From: Tenebrionibacter intestinalis
Lineage (GTDB): Bacteria; Pseudomonadota; Gammaproteobacteria; Enterobacterales; Enterobacteriaceae
Direction: 5' to 3'
NCBI RefSeq assembly: GCF_016632365.1
Contig: NZ_JAEPBH010000021.1
Location: 1-64,000 of the forward strand
Length of the DNA stretch: 64,000 nucleotides
The notes beneath the pieces were generated by a model. It saw only the letters and a list, made by a program, of their open reading frames with translations, searched no databases and was not told the origin of the DNA. The translations under genes were made by a program, and so were the position numbers. How positions within the stretch are numbered: position 1 is the stretch's first letter; each line of letters begins with the position of its first letter. Positions 47,377 through 57,285 of the stretch are shown one piece after another.

Positions 47377-48891
47377 TCACTTATCCAGACTCACGTGGCG
47401 TTTCATCACGCGCTTAAACAGCGCCATTCTGGCGCGCATAAAATGTTTTTCGATACGAAAGCCCGCGCGTCGGTTAAGGCCAATGCGCAGCAGGCGATCG
47501 ACGCCGCGTACGCTTGCAGGCCAGGCAACCGGGCCTGGCAATACCGGGGGGGCGGCCATGTCATGGCGGGCAAAAGCAACCCAGTAATCCGCCACCTGGC
47601 CGGCAAACGCAATATCCTGTGCGCTGACACAGGCGCTGGCGGGCGGCGTGCGGTGTAGGTTATCAAATGCATAGACCACTTCATCGCCATGCCCGGCGCC
47701 GCTGGGACAGGTTGAATATTCAGACTCGCAGACATAATCAAACCAATATCGCCAGCACGGCAACCCAAGCCGCTGCTGGGCCTGCATGACGACATAACCC
47801 ATTGTCGTAAAGACCATATCCCGACACACCTGGCGCCCCAGCTCTTCATCGCGACGCACGCCGGGATACAATAACCTGATAAGCCCCAGACCAAACCTGT
47901 CTTCACGACGTATACGCTGAATTTCTTTTTCAGCATTAACGTTAAATACCGCCATAACGCTGGCCTCATCGCTGTTACTACCCACCATTACCGGCATCCG
48001 ATGATGACGTGCGGCAAAGAAGACGTCGAGCATGGGGACAGGCAATACCCGATCGCCGCAAACCGGCGCAGGGCCGATATTCAGCGGCGAAGCCAACTGA
48101 GAAAACGCTTGCGCCGGAAGCGCGCGTAGACGATCGGCGGTGGCGTTCCTGAGTCCAAAATGCTGCGCCACGGCGACGCCCTGCGTTAGCGCCTTATCGA
48201 GACTGACATCGCTGAGCGTATAGGCGCTCTGAATAATCGCTTTATGAAACAGGCCGCCCGCCAGCGGCGAAGCCAGCAAAGACAGTACGCTACGCGCGCC
48301 GGCAGATTCGCCAAACAGCGTGACATTGCCGGGATCGCCGCCAAAATGGGCTATGTTATCGCGCACCCAGGCCAGCGCGGCAATCTGATCCAGCAGCCCG
48401 AAATTACAGGTCTGACCGAGCGGATCCTCTCCGGTAAGCGCCGGGTGCGCGAAGAAACCAAGATGCCCCAGGCGATAGTTGAGCGTGACCAGCACAACGC
48501 CTCGCGCGGCCAGCGCGTCGCCGTTATAGGGCGGCAAACTACCCGCGCCAAGGGTAAAACCGCCGCCGTGCAGCCAAACCATGACCGGCAGCGGCGTACT
48601 ACGCGCGGCAGGCGCCCAGACATTGAGGTACAGGCAGTCTTCTGAAAAGACACCCGGATCGCCGCCGCCGACCTCACAACACGTCTGCGCGTCCTGCCAC
48701 GGCGACGGCCCAAATTTATCGGCCATTTTTACCCCTTCCCACGGCGTAGCCGGCCGCGGCGCGCGCCAGCGCCCTTCTCCGGTAGGTGGTTGAGCATAGG
48801 GAATGCCGCGCCAAACGGCAATACCGTTGTCGAGCGTACCGGCCAACTGGCCCTGAGAAAGCGTGACAATGGGGAAGCGTGGGTTTTCCAT
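47377..48891 (-). CDS. Type B carboxylesterase
   Basis: The 504-aa alpha/beta-hydrolase of the carboxylesterase/para-nitrobenzyl esterase family has the oxyanion loop [12 protein letters not shown], the nucleophile motif [11 protein letters not shown], an acid residue in [10 protein letters not shown] and the histidine in [25 protein letters not shown] is the second family signature. It has no signal peptide, so it is cytoplasmic. AAGGACGG precedes the ATG at 48891; the longer frame overlaps ydcJ. It follows ydcJ by 40 bp in the same direction, probably in one operon. Physiological substrate unknown. Confidence 0.88.
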   Translation of the reverse strand: MENPRFPIVTLSQGQLAGTLDNGIAVWRGIPYAQPPTGEGRWRAPRPATPWEGVKMADKFGPSPWQDAQTCCEVGGGDPGVFSEDCLYLNVWAPAARSTPLPVMVWLHGGGFTLGAGSLPPYNGDALAARGVVLVTLNYRLGHLGFFAHPALTGEDPLGQTCNFGLLDQIAALAWVRDNIAHFGGDPGNVTLFGESAGARSVLSLLASPLAGGLFHKAIIQSAYTLSDVSLDKALTQGVAVAQHFGLRNATADRLRALPAQAFSQLASPLNIGPAPVCGDRVLPVPMLDVFFAARHHRMPVMVGSNSDEASVMAVFNVNAEKEIQRIRREDRFGLGLIRLLYPGVRRDEELGRQVCRDMVFTTMGYVVMQAQQRLGLPCWRYWFDYVCESEYSTCPSGAGHGDEVVYAFDNLHRTPPASACVSAQDIAFAGQVADYWVAFARHDMAAPPVLPGPVAWPASVRGVDRLLRIGLNRRAGFRIEKHFMRARMALFKRVMKRHVSLDK

Positions 48892-48931
48892 ACAACCGTC
48901 CTTAATTTTGTACCCACGCAGATTACCGCGT

Positions 48932-50275
48932 TTACAATAGACCGCAACGCCGTTTACTACGATTTTCCGCCTCCTGATACAGCGCAAACGCATCCAGCGG
49001 CGGGCAGCCAAGGGCGGCGACAAAGCGCTCACGGCTGGCTCGCCCCGCGTTCAGCATTTTTGTACGATCGCCGGAACTGGACTGAAAAATACCCGCCGCA
49101 CTCACCGGCAGGAAGTCTTCATAGGTAACAGGATGAGCCTCGATCCAGCCGAGCTCTATCAGGCGACACACATCCTTTGCAGGATGAATAGCGTGGCGAT
49201 GACCCTCGCCCGCAGGCGTCAGGCGATAGCGAAAATAACCCAGTTGCTGGCGTATGATTTCGTTTTCATCGTCCGGGAAGGGGCGAAATACTTCCTGTAG
49301 GCGCAGTTGGTGGCTAAAGTTATCGACACCGCTTCCGGCTTCAAACAGCAGTCTGTCGTACAACGCATGCCCTTTCGGCGTTAGCGCCATACCGCGCTGT
49401 TCGATTTCGCCAAAGCGGGCGGTGTGGGCGCCCGGGCTGTCGCCATGAAATATGATGCGCTCCTCAAGCGCCTGGAAACTGGTCTGGCGTAGCAAAATGG
49501 GCCGCTCACGCCGCGGCGGCCCCTCAATGACGGCTTTAGGCGTAATACCGCAATCCGGCATCATAGCCTGGACACGATCAATATCCAGCGTACGTGGCGT
49601 AAGATGGTTGATATGACAACCGCGAAAACACACCACGTCGGCAACCAACCTGTGCGCCCGGGAGAGCGACTCATAGGTGGCGGCATCCACCAGGGCATGG
49701 TTATGCCAGCGGAAAGTTTCCAGCGCTTCGGTAACGAACGCCTGCGCCTGCCGCTCGCTAAATCCCTGGCGTTGCTCATGCAACGCCAGCAGTTCGCGAC
49801 AGCGCGGGGTAAAGATGTCACGCTTTGCCAGAATACTTTGCGCGCGCCGACGCAGCTTTTCATCTTCAATAAGTTCAGGACGCAACAGCGAGGTAAACAG
49901 CCGGAACGGATTGCGCGCCAACGACGCATCATCAATTGGGCGAAATGCAGTGGAATGTACCGGCACGCCCGCTTGCGACAGATCGTAATAGCCCACAGGA
50001 TACATACCCATAATGGCAAAAATACGCCGCAGCATCGCAAGTTCCTGCGCAGTGCCGACGCGAATAGCGCCGTGGCGCTCCACGTTCAGCCGGGCAAGCT
50101 CTCCTGCATTCGCCAACTGCTGATGAAGCTGCGGAGAATTTTCCAGCACGCTGAGATTCACATCCGCCACCAGCTCCAGCAAAGTACTGTATTGAGGAAC
50201 TTCTTGCTGATACATGGCCGACATCGCCTGAGCAAATATCTCCCGGATGTAATCTGCCGTGACGGTATTCGTCAT
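48932..50275 (-). CDS. ydcJ: YdcJ, 2-oxoadipate dioxygenase/decarboxylase family (DUF1338)
   Basis: The 447-aa product has exactly the length of E. coli YdcJ. The family (VOC-type, iron-dependent; HglS in Pseudomonas) converts 2-oxoadipate to 2-hydroxyglutarate. Metal-binding histidines are expected in [14 protein letters not shown] and in the REFxxIEQRG-type segment ([17 protein letters not shown]). It is divergent from the LysR gene ydcI, the same arrangement as in E. coli, and lies upstream of a carboxylesterase. Confidence 0.9.
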   Translation of the reverse strand: MTNTVTADYIREIFAQAMSAMYQQEVPQYSTLLELVADVNLSVLENSPQLHQQLANAGELARLNVERHGAIRVGTAQELAMLRRIFAIMGMYPVGYYDLSQAGVPVHSTAFRPIDDASLARNPFRLFTSLLRPELIEDEKLRRRAQSILAKRDIFTPRCRELLALHEQRQGFSERQAQAFVTEALETFRWHNHALVDAATYESLSRAHRLVADVVCFRGCHINHLTPRTLDIDRVQAMMPDCGITPKAVIEGPPRRERPILLRQTSFQALEERIIFHGDSPGAHTARFGEIEQRGMALTPKGHALYDRLLFEAGSGVDNFSHQLRLQEVFRPFPDDENEIIRQQLGYFRYRLTPAGEGHRHAIHPAKDVCRLIELGWIEAHPVTYEDFLPVSAAGIFQSSSGDRTKMLNAGRASRERFVAALGCPPLDAFALYQEAENRSKRRCGLL

Positions 50276-50580
50276 TGTGCTACGCCTCCAGTGGATTGTT
50301 TAGTTATCCCATTTTTTTACCGAATATGTCACTGGAAAGCGTAGTCCGCCCGCAGATACGAAGAAGAATTATTTGCATTTTGTGATCTTCTTTCCAGCGC
50401 GGGCCAGGACGTGACAAAACATCTCCCTTCCAAAATGCAGGCTTAGCCAGTTTTGCTCACCCGGGACAGAACGCGTTTTTCAGCCGCCATCGCCTTTATG
50501 TTAATTTTAATTTGCAAACAGGTTAACAAAATTAAGTAAATGTCCTTGTTTCGCCCCCCCTACTGTTTTTACCTTTAGCT

Positions 50581-51501
50581 ATGGATAAAAATACCCTCTT
50601 TAGCCAGCGTATCCGCTTACGCCACCTCCATACCTTTGTCGCTGTCGCTCAGCAGGGGACGCTGGGACGCGCGGCTGAAACGCTTCATCTCAGCCAGCCC
50701 GCACTGTCTAAGACACTTAATGAACTGGAACAACTAACCGGCACACGCCTGTTTGAACGCGGGCGCCTTGGCGCGCAGCTTACATTAAAGGGTGAACAGT
50801 TTCTGACCCACGCCGTACGAGTGCTCGATGCTCTTAACCATGCCGCGCTTTCATTGAAATCTCCTGGCGACCAGAGCGCCGATGTGGTGCGTATTGGCGC
50901 TCTGCCCACGGCGGCCCCCGGTATTTTGCCCGCCATTATCGGCCCCTTCCACGCCAGTCATCCCGGCGTAACAATACAGGTAGCGGCCATGAGCAACGCC
51001 ATGCTGCTGGCAGGGTTGAAAACAGGCGAAATTGATTTGGGCATTGGCCGTGTGGCCGATCCTGAATTGATGGCCGGACTTAGCTATGAACCGCTATTTC
51101 GGGAAACCCTGAAGCTGGTTGTACGCCCTGAGCACCCATTGCTCAACGTTACCATTACGCTGAAACAGGTAATGGAATGGCCGGTAATTGTCCCGCCGGC
51201 GGGCACTGCGCCACGCCAGATAGCCGAAACTTTGCTTGTAAGCCAGGGTTGTAAGCTGCCTGCCGCCTGTGTGGAAACCCTGTCAGCCTCGCTTTCACGC
51301 CAGCTAACGCTGAATTATCCATATGTGTGGTTTGTTCCATCCGGCGCAGTAAAAGAAGATTTGCGCCAGGGGATGCTGTGTACGTTACCTGTTAAAATAT
51401 CGGGTATGGGCGATCCCATCGGCATCCTGACCCGTGTAGCGCATCCGATGCCCCACAGCGCCACGCTATTGCTGGCCTGCATTCGAAAAGGCGTACCCTG
51501 A
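50581..51501 (+). CDS. ydcI: LysR-family regulator YdcI
   Basis: The 306-aa product matches E. coli YdcI: N-terminal winged helix (RIRLRHLHTFVAVAQQGTLGRAAETLHLSQPALSKTLNELEQ, read across the domain) and a periplasmic-binding-like effector domain (GLKTGEIDLGIGR, LSASLSRQLTLNYPYVWFVPSGAVK). In Salmonella and E. coli YdcI is linked to acid stress and acetate/pH-related genes. It is divergent from ydcJ across 305 bp, where its binding sites should lie. Confidence 0.92.
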   Translation: MDKNTLFSQRIRLRHLHTFVAVAQQGTLGRAAETLHLSQPALSKTLNELEQLTGTRLFERGRLGAQLTLKGEQFLTHAVRVLDALNHAALSLKSPGDQSADVVRIGALPTAAPGILPAIIGPFHASHPGVTIQVAAMSNAMLLAGLKTGEIDLGIGRVADPELMAGLSYEPLFRETLKLVVRPEHPLLNVTITLKQVMEWPVIVPPAGTAPRQIAETLLVSQGCKLPAACVETLSASLSRQLTLNYPYVWFVPSGAVKEDLRQGMLCTLPVKISGMGDPIGILTRVAHPMPHSATLLLACIRKGVP

Positions 51502-51678
51502 ATGGCCGCGTCACTTCTTCGCACGGGTTAACATCTGTTTTTTTTGAATTTTTATTTTGAAAATCAACTAATTAAATTTAGTTAAGGACAGATGTCGCTT
51601 TTTTACTGATGCGCGCTACACTTCTGATGACGGTCCGCGTGACCGCTATTTCGTTTATCAAACAAGGATGCTTCAGTG

Positions 51679-51981
51679 ATGAAAAAAACAGCCTTAATTG
51701 CCTGCGTTATGATGTCTGCTGTCTCCTTTAGCGCATTTGCTGCAACGCAAATCTCTAAAGATGAAGCAGATCATTTCAAACTGACTTCGCTGGGTAATGT
51801 GAACGTCTCCACCTCCGGCGGCACCGTCTCCTCCCCAAGCGATCTTCATAACAAGCTGTCCAAACTTGCTGATGATAAAGGCGGCCAGTATTACAGAATT
51901 ATCGCCGCACGCGAACACGGGCCGAACTTTGTAGCCGTCGCGGAAGTGTACAAAGACGCCAGACAGGCGGTAGTGAAGTAA
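51679..51981 (+). CDS. Periplasmic DUF1471 (YhcN/BhsA-like) protein
   Basis: The 100-aa product has a signal peptide (MKKTALIACVMMSAVSFSAFAA, cut after AFA) and the small DUF1471 domain (ISKDEADHFKLTSLGNVNVS, YYRIIAAREHGPNFVAVAEVYKDA). Relatives such as BhsA and McbA respond to stress and affect biofilm formation. I start at 51679, with AAGGA about 11 nt upstream. The exact paralogue cannot be decided. Confidence 0.85.
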   Translation: MKKTALIACVMMSAVSFSAFAATQISKDEADHFKLTSLGNVNVSTSGGTVSSPSDLHNKLSKLADDKGGQYYRIIAAREHGPNFVAVAEVYKDARQAVVK

Positions 51982-52137
51982 CGCCAGCCGCTTCTGGCGT
52001 TTTCGCCAGAAAAGCGCTCCCCGTCGGGGGGCGCTCACCGCTTTCTTGTCCCGACTACTTTTTGGCGGCAAAAATGACGTCAGTAGTTTCTTATGGGGTT
52101 CTACGTCGGAACCGTCGAAATTTCCGGCGCGAGGTTT

Positions 52138-52412
52138 TTAGTGATCTTTCGCCACCTCAATGACTCCATCTGCAATGCCCAGTGCCAGCCTTTCCATCCA
52201 TTTTGCAAAGCGAAAATATCCAGGGTATTGCAGGCAAATGTAGCCCATCTGGATTTTTTGAAGCGCTGTCCATCACCCGTTTAAAGGCTTCCATATAGTC
52301 ATAACAGCCCTGCAATAACAGAGCATCGCCATTTTTCTGTCAGAGGAAACCGGCTGGCATAATCATGAACCATTTTCGCCAGTTGTCGCTGTTCTGCGGT
52401 TAAGTCAACCAT
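52138..52412 (-). pseudogene. Frameshifted small ORF downstream of hcp remnant
   Basis: The ATG at 52412 has a strong GAGGAG site and starts MVDLTAEQRQLAKMVHDYAS, but the frame stops at 52299 after 37 codons. A second frame continues the protein-like sequence (YMEAFKRVMDSASKN) and a third finishes it (YPGYFRFAKWMERLALGIADG). Joined, they give a helical acidic protein of about 90 residues, now broken by at least two frameshifts. Its place 55 bp after an hcp gene suggests an immunity or adaptor protein, but I do not recognise the family. Confidence 0.6.
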
Positions 52413-52466
52413 TTTCTCTCCTCGTTTGTGTCAAAGGAAGCGCTTGCCCCCTTATGCTCTTTGTCA

Positions 52467-52765
52467 TCAGGCACAACAACGATCGTTCCATGAATCACGA
52501 TAGTTAATATTACCCTCCGTGTACTTCCAGGTAATCGCCTCATAACACAATTCGAGTGTTTCAAGGTGGCGACAAGTATGGCGCAACCGTTGTGAACTTG
52601 ACGTTTTCCAGAATAATATTGAAATATTCGGCCTCGATGCCCGATTCCAGAATACGGTACATCTTGATTGTTGCCTTCTTCATGGTTCGGCCTTCACAGA
52701 CAGCGCGGTACAGGAGTGGTGTTTTACCCCGCCGGCGTCTTTTGATATCAACGGCGAAAACCAGG
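52467..52765 (-). pseudogene. Decayed Hcp-family type VI secretion gene
   Basis: The minus strand encodes the middle and end of an orphan-type Hcp: TPLLYRAVCEGRTMKKATIK, MYRILESGIEAEYFNIILEN and, in a second frame, LETLELCYEAITWKYTEGNI followed by YRDSWND. A stop/frameshift separates the two pieces near 52585, and the N-terminal third is missing beyond about 52765. Intact Hcp proteins form the hexameric T6SS tube. No other T6SS gene is nearby. Confidence 0.75.
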
Positions 52766-52784
52766 AAAATTCATTTTCTTATTT

Positions 52785-52798
52785 TTGATTTTGATCAA
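52785..52798. promoter_or_regulatory. Perfect FNR/Crp-type box
   Basis: TTGATTTTGATCAA equals the FNR consensus TTGAT-N4-ATCAA with no mismatch. Its right end is only 10 bp upstream of the ATG at 52809, so on that gene it would act as a repressor site, or a transcript would start inside the ORF. On the other strand it points to the hcp remnant. Confidence 0.6.
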
Positions 52799-52808
52799 AA
52801 ATAACCCC

Positions 52809-53147
52809 ATGACAAATTCTACGTTAACCCTTTGCCTCTCCAGCGACGTATCCGCCAGGCTATTGCCCGACATCGAAGCGCTTGTCGCGCCTGCGGATAT
52901 CAATGTCTTCCTTAATGCTCTCTGTACGCCCTCGCAGACCAGGGTGGAATGCAGCCAGACGCAGCACGTTTGTTCGCTGCTGACGGCCGCTATCATGACC
53001 TGGCTGCGCCTTTGCGTAACGCGCGGGATGCATATCTGGCGCGGCGCTGAGCAAATAAACCTCCATGAGCTGTCTGCACAGAAGCTCTTTACATTGCTCA
53101 TGGAGCCGCAGGCGCAGCTACGGCTGACGCTTGATGAAACAACGTAA
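52809..53147 (+). CDS. Hypothetical protein, 112 aa
   Basis: The frame from ATG 52809 encodes MTNSTLTLCLSSDVSARLLP and on to a helix-rich body with four cysteines and a NLHELSAQKLFTLLMEP stretch. An upstream TTG at 52785 lies inside the FNR-type box and is an unlikely start. The ribosome-binding site is weak. Codon use looks coding and the opposite frames are worse, but I do not recognise a family. Confidence 0.5.
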   Translation: MTNSTLTLCLSSDVSARLLPDIEALVAPADINVFLNALCTPSQTRVECSQTQHVCSLLTAAIMTWLRLCVTRGMHIWRGAEQINLHELSAQKLFTLLMEPQAQLRLTLDETT

Positions 53148-53255
53148 ACTTACACCATAGCGAATACGCCCGACGGGTTGACAATACCGCCAGCGGCGAT
53201 ACCCGAATCTCTGTCCAACGGGCGAAAAGGCCGCTCAGCAGCGGCGGCCCGTTAA

Positions 53256-54404
<1,149 letters not shown>

Positions 54405-54648
54405 TCAAAACCAGCACGCGCCAGACGGCAAAAAACTACGCTACGCGCCGTTTTCAGTCTCGTCTTAACTGCTGGCGGCTCATAAGTGAGCGACCGGCCT
54501 GGCGCAAAGCGATACCTTAACAAGGTAACAATTTTTATCACCGCCTATATTGTATTTCTTATATTCTCAGTCGCTGAATAAAACATTCACAGCAACATGC
54601 AACAGACGACACAGGAAACGCAGAGCGCTATTTACCGCCAGACGCGGC

Positions 54649-54692
54649 AAAATAAGCGCGCCCTGCCTCGCTGCGAGAGGCTATGGGCGCGC
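54649..54692 (-). terminator. Terminator of aldA
   Basis: On the minus strand GCGCGCCC (54692-54685) pairs with GGGCGCGC (54663-54656), with an inner CCTC/GAGG stem, and is followed by TTATTTTG. It begins 5 bases after the aldA stop codon. Confidence 0.8.
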
Positions 54693-54696
54693 TGCG

Positions 54697-56139
54697 TTAC
54701 GATTGCAAATACACAACCTGCGTTTGTAAAAACTCATTCAGGCCGTGTTTGCCGTCTGCGCCGCCAATACCGGACTTACGCCAGCCTGCATGGAACCCCT
54801 GCATCGCTTCGAAATTTTCACGGTTAATATACGTTTCGCCAAATTTCAGCCCCTTAATTGCCTTCATAGCCACGTTCAAATCACGGGTATAAATTGACGA
54901 CGTAAGGCCATATTCGCTGTCGTTTGCCATCGCCAGCGCCTCATCCAGCGTGTCAAAAACCACGACTGGCAGTACCGGGCCAAATGTCTCTTCATGGATA
55001 ATCGCCATAGACTGCTGTACATCCACCAAAAGCGTTGGCGGATAAAAATAACCCGGCCCCTGCGGCGTCTCGCCGCCAAGCACGACGCGTGCGCCCTGCT
55101 CCACCGCACGGGCTACTTTTTGCGCCACGCGCGTTCGGGCGGCGGCGTTAATCAGCGGCCCCATCGCTATATCGTCACGCTGCGACGGGTCGCCATATTT
55201 CACCTCACGCATCGCCCGGGTAAGGCGCGCGACAAAATCTTCGTATATACCGCGCTGAACGTAAACGCGCTCGGCGCAGTTGCATACCTGGCCGGTATTT
55301 ATCACGCGGGAATCGACAATCGCTTTTACTGCAAGCCCGGGATCGGCATCAGCCATTACAATAGCAGGCGCTTTGCCGCCCAGCTCAAGGCTGACTTTGG
55401 TGATGTTTTTCGCCGCCGTCGCCATGATCTTCTCCCCAGCCGCCACGCTGCCGGTCATACTGACCATCGCCACTTTAGGGCTTGCAGAGAGCGCCTGTCC
55501 CACGGTTTCCCCGCGCCCGAATACCAGGTTAAACACCCCGCGCGGCAATCCCGTCTCATGTACGATCTGCGCAAAAGCAATCGCATTATTAGGCGTGAAT
55601 TCGCTTGGTTTGATAACCACAGTATTGCCTGTTACCAGCGCAGGCGCCATCTTGCGGGCTATCAGGAAAAAGGGGAAATTCCACGGTAGGATACCGGCCA
55701 CTACGCCAAGCGCACGTTTAAAAACGAGAATATTTTCACCGGGGCGATCGCTTTGTATGATCTCCCCTTCATAACGCCGCGCCCATTCGGCCATATAATC
55801 GAGATAGTCTGCTGTGAATGACACCTCCACTGCCGCCAGTTGGCGTGTTTTGCCGCCTTCAGCCACAATCAGCGCCGCAATTTCCTGCTCACGCTCACGA
55901 ATACCGGCAGCAATTTTGCGCAGCCATACGGCGCGCTCAATAGCCGGCAGCGCTTCCCAGGCGGGCTGCGCGCGCTCGGCGGCATCAATGGCGCGCGCAG
56001 CCTCCTGCTCGCCGCCATCCGGAATACGTGAAAGTATTTCCTCCGTTGCCGGATTCACAACGTCAATCCACGAGCCTCCTGCCCAGGCTTCAAATTCACC
56101 GTTGATATACATGGGTTGCTTTACAGGTTCAGTCATCAT
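54697..56139 (-). CDS. aldA: Lactaldehyde/glycolaldehyde dehydrogenase AldA
   Basis: The 480-aa NAD-dependent aldehyde dehydrogenase (E. coli AldA 479 aa) oxidises L-lactaldehyde to lactate in fucose/rhamnose catabolism and glycolaldehyde to glycolate. The active-site cysteine is in NTGQVCNCAERVYVQ, the general-base glutamate in VSLELGGKAP, and the cofactor loop is FTGSVAAGE-like (MTGSVAAGEKIM). It is monocistronic with a terminator directly behind. Confidence 0.94.
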   Translation of the reverse strand: MMTEPVKQPMYINGEFEAWAGGSWIDVVNPATEEILSRIPDGGEQEAARAIDAAERAQPAWEALPAIERAVWLRKIAAGIREREQEIAALIVAEGGKTRQLAAVEVSFTADYLDYMAEWARRYEGEIIQSDRPGENILVFKRALGVVAGILPWNFPFFLIARKMAPALVTGNTVVIKPSEFTPNNAIAFAQIVHETGLPRGVFNLVFGRGETVGQALSASPKVAMVSMTGSVAAGEKIMATAAKNITKVSLELGGKAPAIVMADADPGLAVKAIVDSRVINTGQVCNCAERVYVQRGIYEDFVARLTRAMREVKYGDPSQRDDIAMGPLINAAARTRVAQKVARAVEQGARVVLGGETPQGPGYFYPPTLLVDVQQSMAIIHEETFGPVLPVVVFDTLDEALAMANDSEYGLTSSIYTRDLNVAMKAIKGLKFGETYINRENFEAMQGFHAGWRKSGIGGADGKHGLNEFLQTQVVYLQS

Positions 56140-56354
56140 GTACTCCCTTCTGGCGTCTGTGTGAAATTTAATAAAGCGCTTGGTGAATAACCTGTTAAAG
56201 AGTCATGAATTGCTGGCTAAAAAGTAACAACGCAAAGCTAATTTTGTGATCAAATCCAAGAAATATCGCTACATAAGCGAGATAGAGAATGGGGAAGAAA
56301 GCGGAAGAAATGACCGTATCCGGCGTTGCCGACGCAAACGGTCAGCCTGTTTTT

Positions 56355-57152
56355 TTACAACACAACGCGCTGGCGCAGCGCGCTAATAGACTGCGAGGCG
56401 GCGCTAAGCCTCGTCCAGGCACGTTCTACTTCGGCAGGGATAGCGACGTGCTCAATAAAATCTTTCCCTGCCGGGCCATAGCCGTTTTCATCATCCCGCA
56501 GGCGCGGGATCTCGCCCAGCAGCAAAGTTACATAACGCTCCATCGTCCACATTCCCTCATCTCCACCCACAAAATGAAGCGCGTTTTTATCCTCCCGGAC
56601 TACCGGGATCCGCCCGGGGTATCCCAACCACTGCACCGCCTCCGGCTGCCCGCGCCAGGCGCGGGCAAAGGTCGCCAGCGTACGGCGCTGCATGACGGGA
56701 TCCTGCGCAACAATCGCACGCTGCGGTTTAAGCCCCTTTTCGGCCAGCAACGCACGCGTAAAGCCGGCATTTTCGCCACAGTTAGTGGAGCGCGTTTCGG
56801 TAAAAATTCGCGTCTTCGGTACGTTCCAGAAATGATGTGCGATATCCGCAAGGATTGCCGCCTCAGCACGCCCCGTAGTAGATAAAATATTGTAAGCTTC
56901 ATGTTGCGCAATGGCGGCATAAAGAAAAGGAGTGGAATGCCCAATGCCGCCGCTTATCACCAGCGGTAATTCGCTTGCGTCCGCCAACCGACAGGCCGCA
57001 TCAATAGTGGGAATAACGGCATTTCCCGCCAGAATAATGACGTCTGCAGCAACACAAGGCGCCGGCGAAACATCATCCTGCGCCAACCAGCGTCCGAGAG
57101 TATTTATCGCCTGGCGAGTCTCTTTGTTAAGAACAGGAAACGTTATCGACAT
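56355..57152 (-). CDS. ydcF: YdcF, DUF218 SAM-binding protein
   Basis: The 265-aa product aligns with E. coli YdcF (266 aa), a protein with a DUF218 domain that has been crystallised and reported to bind S-adenosylmethionine. Conserved parts are VIILAGNAVIPTIDAACRLA, ISGGIGHSTPFLY, TRSTNCGENAGF and VAQDPVMQRRTLATF. Start at 57152 (AAGG 8 nt upstream); a GTG at 57161 is less likely. Biological role unknown. Confidence 0.9.
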   Translation of the reverse strand: MSITFPVLNKETRQAINTLGRWLAQDDVSPAPCVAADVIILAGNAVIPTIDAACRLADASELPLVISGGIGHSTPFLYAAIAQHEAYNILSTTGRAEAAILADIAHHFWNVPKTRIFTETRSTNCGENAGFTRALLAEKGLKPQRAIVAQDPVMQRRTLATFARAWRGQPEAVQWLGYPGRIPVVREDKNALHFVGGDEGMWTMERYVTLLLGEIPRLRDDENGYGPAGKDFIEHVAIPAEVERAWTRLSAASQSISALRQRVVL

Positions 57153-57285
57153 TGTGATCACCTTTTCTCAAAACGCTACCTGTGCCCGCGCCCGGACGCG
57201 CGCAAGGGCCAGGTCTACCGCGCGACGGCCGCCGGCTTCACCGCATACACAAAAAACCGGCAAACCAGACAGACATTCCCTCGCT

